Source: Jeongeupia wiesaeckerbachi
Lineage (GTDB): Bacteria > Pseudomonadota > Gammaproteobacteria > Burkholderiales > Chitinibacteraceae
NCBI RefSeq assembly: GCF_050916355.1
Contig: NZ_CP136946.1
Coordinates: 1,550,001 to 1,614,000, forward strand
Direction: 5' to 3'
Length of the DNA stretch: 64,000 nt
Part shown: positions 58,416-64,000 of the stretch, one piece after another
Position numbering within the stretch: the stretch's first letter is position 1
How the letters are laid out: each line of letters begins with the position of its first letter
Notes under the pieces: generated by a model
Told to the model about the DNA's origin: nothing
What the model saw: only the letters and a program-made list of their open reading frames with translations
Database searches by the model: none
Position numbers and translations under genes: made by a program

Positions 58416-60023
58416 ATGCCGGCTGACGCCGCGGACCGCATGAGCGGCCGCGGCGTTTTTCCGTCCGAAGCCCACTGGCGTTCGCTGGCGCTGTTCAACG
58501 TCTTCCGGCTGCTGGCGGCGATGGCGCTGTTCTTCAGCATCAGCTGGCGCGTGTGGCTGACGCGTTCGGGCGAAGCCTACGATGCCTTCATCACGCTGGC
58601 GCTGATCGACGTGGCCTTGTCGGTGCTGTTTGCGATCGGCATCCATCGGCGGCGCCCGGCGTTCCAGATCCAGCTGTCGGTACAGGCGGTGACCGACATC
58701 GTCTTCCTCGTCACGCTGATGCATCTGCTGGGCGGTATCAAGAGCGGCCTCGGCATCCTGCTGCTGCCGTATCTGGCGGCGGCCGGGCTGATTTCGCGCG
58801 GTCGGATGACGCTGTTCCACGCCGCCGTCGCCAGCCTGGCGCTGCTCGGCGAACAGTTGATGCAGATGTGGCTCGGGTTGGCCGGCACCGATGAATTCTT
58901 CGTTCCGGCGCTGCTGTGCATGGCGTGTTTCGCCGTGGCCTGGCTGGCGCACCGGCTGGCCGGTTTCGCCAGCGAAAGCGAGGCGCTGGCGTACGCGCGC
59001 GGCGTCGACCTCGAAAACCTCGGCCAGCTCAATGCCCGCATCCTGCAGGACGTCTCCGACGGCGTTATCGTCATCGACGCTCACGACCAGCTGCGTCAGT
59101 CCAACGCGCAGGCACAGCGACTGATCGACGCGCCGCTGCTGGCCGGGCAGCGGATCGATGCCTTGCCGGCGCTGGCGCGGGCGCTGAAGGCCTGGCGTCG
59201 CGATCCTGCGGCGCCGGCGGCGCTGCTGCAGCTCGAAGGCGCCTACAAGACGCTGCGGCCGCGCTTTGTCCCGCTCGGCCCGGATCCGGATGGCAGCGTG
59301 CTGGTTTATCTCGAAGACATGGACCGGCTGCGGCGCGAGGCACAGCAGCTCAAGCTCGCCGCGCTGGGCCGGCTGACGGCGAATCTGGCGCACGAAATCC
59401 GCAATCCGCTCGGCGCGATCAGCCATGCCGGCCAGTTGCTGCGAGAAGAGGCCGGCGACAATCTGCTGATGCAGAAGCTGACGCGGATCATCGGCGACAA
59501 CACCCGGCGGCTCGAACGGATGGTCAAGGATGTGCTCGAACTGAACCGGCGTGACCGTGTCGAGATGCGGCCGATCGTGCTCGGACCGTGGCTGGCGACG
59601 TTTGTCGACGAGTTCTGCCAGAGCGAGCAGATCCAGACGCCCATCATTGTCGCCTGCCCTGATGACGTGATGGTCCGTTTCGATCCGGGGCATCTGCATC
59701 AGGTGTTGTGGAACCTGCTGCGCAACGGCTGGCGTTACTGCAGCAAGCGGCCCGACAGTCTGGTCGTGAGCGTTGCCTGCAACGACGGGTGCTGGCAGCT
59801 CAACGTCGACAACGACGGCCCGCCGGTCGCGCGCGATGCGCTGACGCAACTGTTCGAGCCGTTTTTCACCACCGAGTCCAAGGGGACCGGGCTCGGGCTG
59901 TATATTGCCCGCGAGATCTGCGCCGCCAATGCGGCCCGGTTGGAGTATGTGTCGCAGCCGGCCGAAGCCGGTGTGCGTTTTCGGATTGTGTTCGGAATGA
60001 ACGATGGCCAGGAAACCCCGTAA
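58416..60023 (+). CDS. pilS: PilS-like sensor histidine kinase
   Basis: A 535-residue membrane kinase. About six helices (residues 25-190) are followed by a PAS-like domain (VDLENLGQLNARILQDVSDG), the H-box LTANLAHEIRNPLGAISHAG (phosphorylated His) and an ATPase domain with VLWNLLRNGWRYC, NVDNDGPP and TKGTGLGLYIAREIC-type G boxes. In other species PilS senses pilin in the membrane and controls pilA. The ATG at 58416 or at 58440 could start it. The stop overlaps pilR. Confidence 0.93.
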   Translation: MPADAADRMSGRGVFPSEAHWRSLALFNVFRLLAAMALFFSISWRVWLTRSGEAYDAFITLALIDVALSVLFAIGIHRRRPAFQIQLSVQAVTDIVFLVTLMHLLGGIKSGLGILLLPYLAAAGLISRGRMTLFHAAVASLALLGEQLMQMWLGLAGTDEFFVPALLCMACFAVAWLAHRLAGFASESEALAYARGVDLENLGQLNARILQDVSDGVIVIDAHDQLRQSNAQAQRLIDAPLLAGQRIDALPALARALKAWRRDPAAPAALLQLEGAYKTLRPRFVPLGPDPDGSVLVYLEDMDRLRREAQQLKLAALGRLTANLAHEIRNPLGAISHAGQLLREEAGDNLLMQKLTRIIGDNTRRLERMVKDVLELNRRDRVEMRPIVLGPWLATFVDEFCQSEQIQTPIIVACPDDVMVRFDPGHLHQVLWNLLRNGWRYCSKRPDSLVVSVACNDGCWQLNVDNDGPPVARDALTQLFEPFFTTESKGTGLGLYIAREICAANAARLEYVSQPAEAGVRFRIVFGMNDGQETP

Positions 60024-61362
60024 CCACCGCCGCGTCCTCGTCGTCGACGACGAGGTCGACCTCGCCGACCTGCTCGAGCTGACGCTGGTCAAGCTCGGCC
60101 TCGACGTCGACAAGGCCAACAACGTCGCCTCGGCCCGGGCCTTGCTCGATACGCGCAATTACGATCTGGTGCTCACCGATATGCGTATGCCCGACGGCGA
60201 GGGACTGGAGCTGATCCGGCATATCCAGTCGGCCCGGCTCGACGTACCGGCGGCGGTGATCACCGCCTACGGCAGCACCGACAATGCCGTCGCCGCGCTC
60301 AAGGCCGGCGCCTTCGATTACCTCGCCAAGCCGGTCTCGCTTGAGCAACTGCGGACGCTGGTCAAATCGGCATTGCGGCTGGATGACGAGGTGGCCGAAC
60401 CGGCTCCGGCCAGCGGCGAGCGACCCTTGCTCGGCGAATCGGCGGCAATCCGCCAGGTGCTCGATCTCGTTGCCAAGCTGGCGCGCAGTCAGGCGCCGGT
60501 CTACGTGACCGGTGAATCGGGGAGCGGCAAGGAGCGCGCGGCAAGGATGATCCACGCGCAATCGGCGCGGGCCGACAAGCCTTTCATCGCGGTCAACTGC
60601 GGCGCGATTCCGGAGAATCTGGTCGAGAGCGAGTTCTTCGGCTATCGCAAGGGCGCGTTCACCGGCGCCGACAGCGACCGCGACGGCTTCTTTCAGGCCG
60701 CGAGCGGCGGCACCTTGTTTCTCGACGAAGTCGCCGATCTGCCGCTGGCGATGCAGGTCAAACTGCTGCGGGTGATTCAGGAGCGCAAGGTGCGCAAGGT
60801 CGGCAGCACCGTCGAGGAGCCGGTCGACGTGCGGCTGATTTCGGCGACGCACCAGAATCTGACCGACTGCGTCGACGCCGGGCGCTTCCGCCTCGACCTG
60901 TATTACCGGCTCAATGTGATCGAGCTGAAAATGCCGCCCTTGCGCGAAATGAGCGACGACATCGTGCTGCTGGCGCGGCACATTCTGGCCCGGCTGGCGG
61001 CCAACAATGGTGTCGATGCGCCCGCGTTTGCGCCGGAGGCGCTGAACGCGCTGGCGCGTTACCACTTCCCCGGCAATGTGCGCGAGCTCGAAAACATGCT
61101 CGAACGCGCGCTGGCGCTGTCCGACGGCGCCATCGTCACGCCTTGCGATCTGCAGCTCGATCGCGAGGATGTCGAGCTGGCCGATGCCACGGACGGTGGA
61201 TTGCAGGGGTATCTGGACCGGCTTGAAAAACAGGCAATCCTCGAAACGATCGAGAAGACCAATGGCAACCGCACCCAGGCGGCGCGGCTGCTGGGCGTGA
61301 CCTTCCGCAGCCTGCGCTACCGGATGGACCGCTTGGGCCTCGCCGGCAAGGGCGAGGCATGA
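60004..61362 (+). CDS. pilR: PilR sigma54-dependent response regulator
   Basis: A 452-residue response regulator. The receiver has phosphoacceptor Asp in LVLTDMRMPD (about residue 59) and Lys in DYLAKPVSLEQL. The AAA+ domain has Walker A GESGSGKE, GAFTGAD and GTLFLDEVADLP, with a Fis-like helix-turn-helix TQAARLLGVTFRSLRYRMDR. It is the partner of PilS. This is a third sigma54 activator in the window, distinct in domain structure from the two Fap-locus activators. Overlaps ampD. Confidence 0.95.
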   Translation: MARKPRNHRRVLVVDDEVDLADLLELTLVKLGLDVDKANNVASARALLDTRNYDLVLTDMRMPDGEGLELIRHIQSARLDVPAAVITAYGSTDNAVAALKAGAFDYLAKPVSLEQLRTLVKSALRLDDEVAEPAPASGERPLLGESAAIRQVLDLVAKLARSQAPVYVTGESGSGKERAARMIHAQSARADKPFIAVNCGAIPENLVESEFFGYRKGAFTGADSDRDGFFQAASGGTLFLDEVADLPLAMQVKLLRVIQERKVRKVGSTVEEPVDVRLISATHQNLTDCVDAGRFRLDLYYRLNVIELKMPPLREMSDDIVLLARHILARLAANNGVDAPAFAPEALNALARYHFPGNVRELENMLERALALSDGAIVTPCDLQLDREDVELADATDGGLQGYLDRLEKQAILETIEKTNGNRTQAARLLGVTFRSLRYRMDRLGLAGKGEA

Positions 61363-61928
61363 GCTGGCAGATCGACGCCGCCGGCTGGTGCGACGCGGCG
61401 ATCGCCGTGCCGAGCCCGAATTGTGACGCGCGCCCGGATGGCGTCGAGGTCGATCTGCTGGTGGTGCACAACATCAGCCTGCCCGCCGGCCGCTTTGGCG
61501 GCGACCACGTGCTGCGGCTGTTCACCAACCGGATCGATCCGCAGGCTGCGCCTGGCTACGAGACGCTGGCGCAACTGCGGGTGTCGGCACACTTTTTCAT
61601 CCGCCGCGATGGCAGCGTACTGCAGTTCGTGCCGACAACGGCGCGGGCGTGGCACGCCGGTGTCTCGACGTGGCGTGAGCGCTCCGGCTGCAATGACGTG
61701 TCGATCGGCATCGAGCTGGAAGGCAGCGATCTCGTGCCGTATGAAGACATCCAGTACGATGCGCTGATCCGGCTGGCTTCGGCCCTGCTGCTGCGCCATC
61801 CTGTGAAGGAGGCGGTTGGCCATTGCGATATCGCGCCGTTGCGCAAAACCGACCCGGGCCCGTATTTCGATTGGCAGCGAATTTATACCACCTTGCCGCA
61901 GCTCAGGCCCGAGCCGCTTGCCGAGTAA
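61359..61928 (+). CDS. ampD: 1,6-anhydro-N-acetylmuramyl-L-alanine amidase AmpD
   Basis: A 189-residue cytosolic zinc amidase of muropeptide recycling. Zinc ligands are visible: His in LLVVHNISLPAGRFGG, and His and Asp in VGHCDIAPLRKTDPGPYFDW. Substrate-contacting block SAHFFIRRDGSVLQFVPT and the AWHAGVSTW motif are conserved. It overlaps pilR by four bases. Confidence 0.95.
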   Translation: MSWQIDAAGWCDAAIAVPSPNCDARPDGVEVDLLVVHNISLPAGRFGGDHVLRLFTNRIDPQAAPGYETLAQLRVSAHFFIRRDGSVLQFVPTTARAWHAGVSTWRERSGCNDVSIGIELEGSDLVPYEDIQYDALIRLASALLLRHPVKEAVGHCDIAPLRKTDPGPYFDWQRIYTTLPQLRPEPLAE

Positions 61929-61945
61929 AACGGCGGCGCTATAAT
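61918..61945 (+). promoter_or_regulatory. Sigma70-type promoter of kup
   Basis: TTGCCG (61918-61923) and TATAAT (61940-61945) with a 16-base spacer, 27 bases before the kup ATG. Confidence 0.65.
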
Positions 61946-61971
61946 CGGCGGCCAATTTCCAGGGGTTTTCC

Positions 61972-63861
61972 ATGGGTAGTGCAACACACGAGTCGTCGAA
62001 GCACAGTGGTCTGATGCTTGCGGCGCTCGGCGTCGTTTACGGCGACATCGGCACCAGTCCGCTCTACACGCTACGCGAATGCCTGAACGGCCACATTCCG
62101 CTGCCGATCAATACCGAGAACGTCCTCGGCATGCTGTCGCTGATTTTCTGGGGACTGATGCTGGTGGTGTCGCTTAAGTACGTAATCATCGTGCTGCGCG
62201 CCGACAACCGTGGCGAGGGCGGGATTCTCGCGCTGCTGGCGCTGGCCTTGCGGCAGATGAAGACCGGTAGTCGCCGCGCGCTGGTACTGACCGCGCTGGG
62301 TATTTTCGGCGCCGCACTGTTCTATGGCGACAGCATGATCACGCCGGCGATTTCGGTGCTTTCGGCACTCGAAGGCATCGGCATCGTTTCGCACACCTTC
62401 GACCCCTACATCATTCCGATCACCATTGCCGTGCTGGTTGGCCTGTTCGCCATGCAGCGCCATGGCACCGCCTCGGTCGGCAAGCTGTTCGGCCCGGTGA
62501 TGCTGCTGTGGTTCTCGGTACTTGCCGTGCTCGGCGGCTGGCAGATCATTCAGAACCCGACGGTGCTGCATGCGCTGAATCCGGCCTATGGCCTGCAGTT
62601 TGTCGTCGACAATCCGAAGCAGGCCTTCGTGCTGCTCGGTGCCGTCGTGCTGGCGCTGACCGGCGCCGAGGCGCTGTACGCCGACATGGGCCACTTCGGC
62701 CGGCCGGCGATCAGCCGCGCGTGGTTCTCGCTGGTGCTGCCGGCGCTGACGCTCAACTACTTCGGTCAGGGCGCGCTGCTGCTCGCCGATCCGACCGCGA
62801 TCAAGAACCCGTTCTTCCTGCTCGCGCCGGGCTGGGGCCTGGTGCCGCTGGTCGTACTGGCGACGATTGCGACGGTGATCGCGTCGCAGGCGGTGATTTC
62901 GGGCGCGTACTCGATGACCAACCAGGCGGTCCACCTCGGCTTCAGTCCGCGCATGGACATCCAGCACACATCGGAAACCGAGAAGGGCCAGATTTACATG
63001 CCGGGGATCAACTGGTTCCTGCTTGTTTCGGTGATCCTGCTGGTGCTCGGTTTCCGCTCGTCGGGCGCGCTGGCGTCGGCGTACGGCTTTGCCGTGGTCT
63101 GCACGATGCTGATCACGACGATCCTGGCGTTTGCCGTGTTCGGTCACATCTTTACCGGTGTGCGCAAATGGCTGGTCTGCGGCGCGCTGGGCGTCCTTCT
63201 GGTGATCGATTCGCTGCTGTTCTCGGCCAATGTGCTGAAAATCGCCGAGGGCGGCTGGTTCCCGCTGTTGATCGGTCTCGTCGCCTTCACGCTGATGATG
63301 ACGTGGAAGCGCGGCCGCGCGCTGCTGTACGAGCGCCTGCTCGCCGGCGAGCTGCCGCTCGAAGGCTTTGTCGAAAGCCTCGAATCGTCGCCGCCGACCC
63401 GGGTCGAAGGCGTTGCGGTGTTCATGACCGCGAGTACCGATTCGGTGCCGCACGCGCTGCTGCACAACCTCAAGCACAACAAGGTGCTGCACGAGCAGGT
63501 GGTCTTCCTCAGCGTCAAGACGGCCGACATCCCCTTCGTTTCGAAGCGTGAACGCGTGATTGTCCGCCGCCTTGGCGACAGTTTCTTCCAGATCATCGCC
63601 ACCTACGGCTTCAAGGAAGAGCAAAGCGTGCCCGAGGTGCTGGCGCAGGTTGAATCGCTGCAAGCGGATCTGCGCTTTGACACGATGCAGACGTCGTTCT
63701 TCCTGTCGCGCGAGACCATCGTCGAAGCGAGGTACCCGGCAATGAGCTTCTGGCGTCGGAAGATCTTCTCGCTGATGAACCGCAATGCGACGCGGGCGAC
63801 GCAGTTCTTCAAGATCCCGCCGAACCGCGTGGTCGAGATGGGGACGCAGGTCGAACTTTAA
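61972..63861 (+). CDS. kup: KUP-family potassium transporter
   Basis: A 629-residue K+ symporter with 12 helices and a hydrophilic C-terminal domain. The signature GVVYGDIGTSPLYTLRECLN (residues 19-38), the selectivity region TPAISVLSALEGI and FGHFGRPAISRAWFSL-like loop (YADMGHFGRPAISRAWF) are conserved. It is a single-gene unit with its own promoter; AGGGG precedes the ATG. The remaining 139 bases to the window end show no gene. Confidence 0.96.
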   Translation: MGSATHESSKHSGLMLAALGVVYGDIGTSPLYTLRECLNGHIPLPINTENVLGMLSLIFWGLMLVVSLKYVIIVLRADNRGEGGILALLALALRQMKTGSRRALVLTALGIFGAALFYGDSMITPAISVLSALEGIGIVSHTFDPYIIPITIAVLVGLFAMQRHGTASVGKLFGPVMLLWFSVLAVLGGWQIIQNPTVLHALNPAYGLQFVVDNPKQAFVLLGAVVLALTGAEALYADMGHFGRPAISRAWFSLVLPALTLNYFGQGALLLADPTAIKNPFFLLAPGWGLVPLVVLATIATVIASQAVISGAYSMTNQAVHLGFSPRMDIQHTSETEKGQIYMPGINWFLLVSVILLVLGFRSSGALASAYGFAVVCTMLITTILAFAVFGHIFTGVRKWLVCGALGVLLVIDSLLFSANVLKIAEGGWFPLLIGLVAFTLMMTWKRGRALLYERLLAGELPLEGFVESLESSPPTRVEGVAVFMTASTDSVPHALLHNLKHNKVLHEQVVFLSVKTADIPFVSKRERVIVRRLGDSFFQIIATYGFKEEQSVPEVLAQVESLQADLRFDTMQTSFFLSRETIVEARYPAMSFWRRKIFSLMNRNATRATQFFKIPPNRVVEMGTQVEL

Positions 63862-64000
63862 ACCTGCTCCATTCGGCGGCTGCGCCTGCGTAGGTCGTTT
63901 CCGTCCGCTGCTCAGGGGCCTCTCATGGACCGTCCATTCCGGTTCCAGTGCTTCGGGCGAAAACGAACGGCCTTGGCTCGCTCGCCGACTGCGGCAGGTT

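Overview
The window is a GC-rich chromosomal segment of a betaproteobacterium, most likely of the order Neisseriales (Chromobacterium/Chitinibacter relatives). This is inferred from gene order and protein families only: ponA divergent from pilMNOPQ-aroKB, the ilvIHC and pssA-leuA biosynthesis blocks, the sigma factor/DUF3619/DUF3106/RDD cluster beside ilvI, miaB-ybeZ-ybeY-corC-lnt, and pilSR-ampD-kup. No plasmid, phage, IS or CRISPR signature was seen.

Layout. 1-14.3 kb is housekeeping: PBP1A (cut by the window edge), the type IV pilus assembly and secretin operon pilMNOPQ, aroK-aroB, a YihY-type membrane protein, a WrbA-like quinone reductase, DUF2069, leuA (with an unusual N-terminal helix-turn-helix-like extension), pssA and divergent psd. 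14.4-23.0 kb is an accessory locus resembling the Pseudomonas Fap functional-amyloid system: two small secreted proteins, two nearly identical FapB/C-like repeat proteins, a C39 peptidase (FapD-like), a FapE-like protein, a receiver-less sigma54 activator and a FapF-like outer-membrane barrel. 23.2-25.9 kb holds an amino-acid permease, an acetyltransferase and an AT-rich lipoprotein. 26.1-31.7 kb is ilvC-ilvH-ilvI and, divergently, the sigma factor cluster. 31.8-38.3 kb is a second, divergent Fap-like locus: three small secreted proteins with a common C-terminal Asn/Gln motif, a second C39 peptidase, a FapE-like protein, a second barrel and a second sigma54 activator. 38.6-47.3 kb is lnt, corC, ybeY, ybeZ, a GH3 hydrolase, miaB and small genes. 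47.8-53.2 kb is a chaperone-usher fimbrial operon. 53.3-63.9 kb is tRNA-Met, a MidA-like methyltransferase, a pteridine-reductase-like SDR, ttcA, rppH, pilS-pilR, ampD and kup.

The most interesting content is the pair of Fap-like loci. Three sigma54 (-24/-12) promoters drive them. Each is preceded by two 7-4-7 inverted repeats (consensus near TGTCTCA-N4-TGAGACA) and an IHF-like site. In the two promoters of locus 1 these elements sit at practically identical distances. Each locus encodes its own sigma54 enhancer-binding protein, which fits locus-specific, perhaps c-di-GMP-responsive, control of surface fibre genes. Locus 2 lacks recognisable FapB/C repeat proteins and instead encodes a different set of candidate fibre subunits, so it may be an undescribed Fap variant. 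Locus 1 and its flanks separate ilvIHC from psd/pssA/leuA, which are commonly adjacent in betaproteobacteria.
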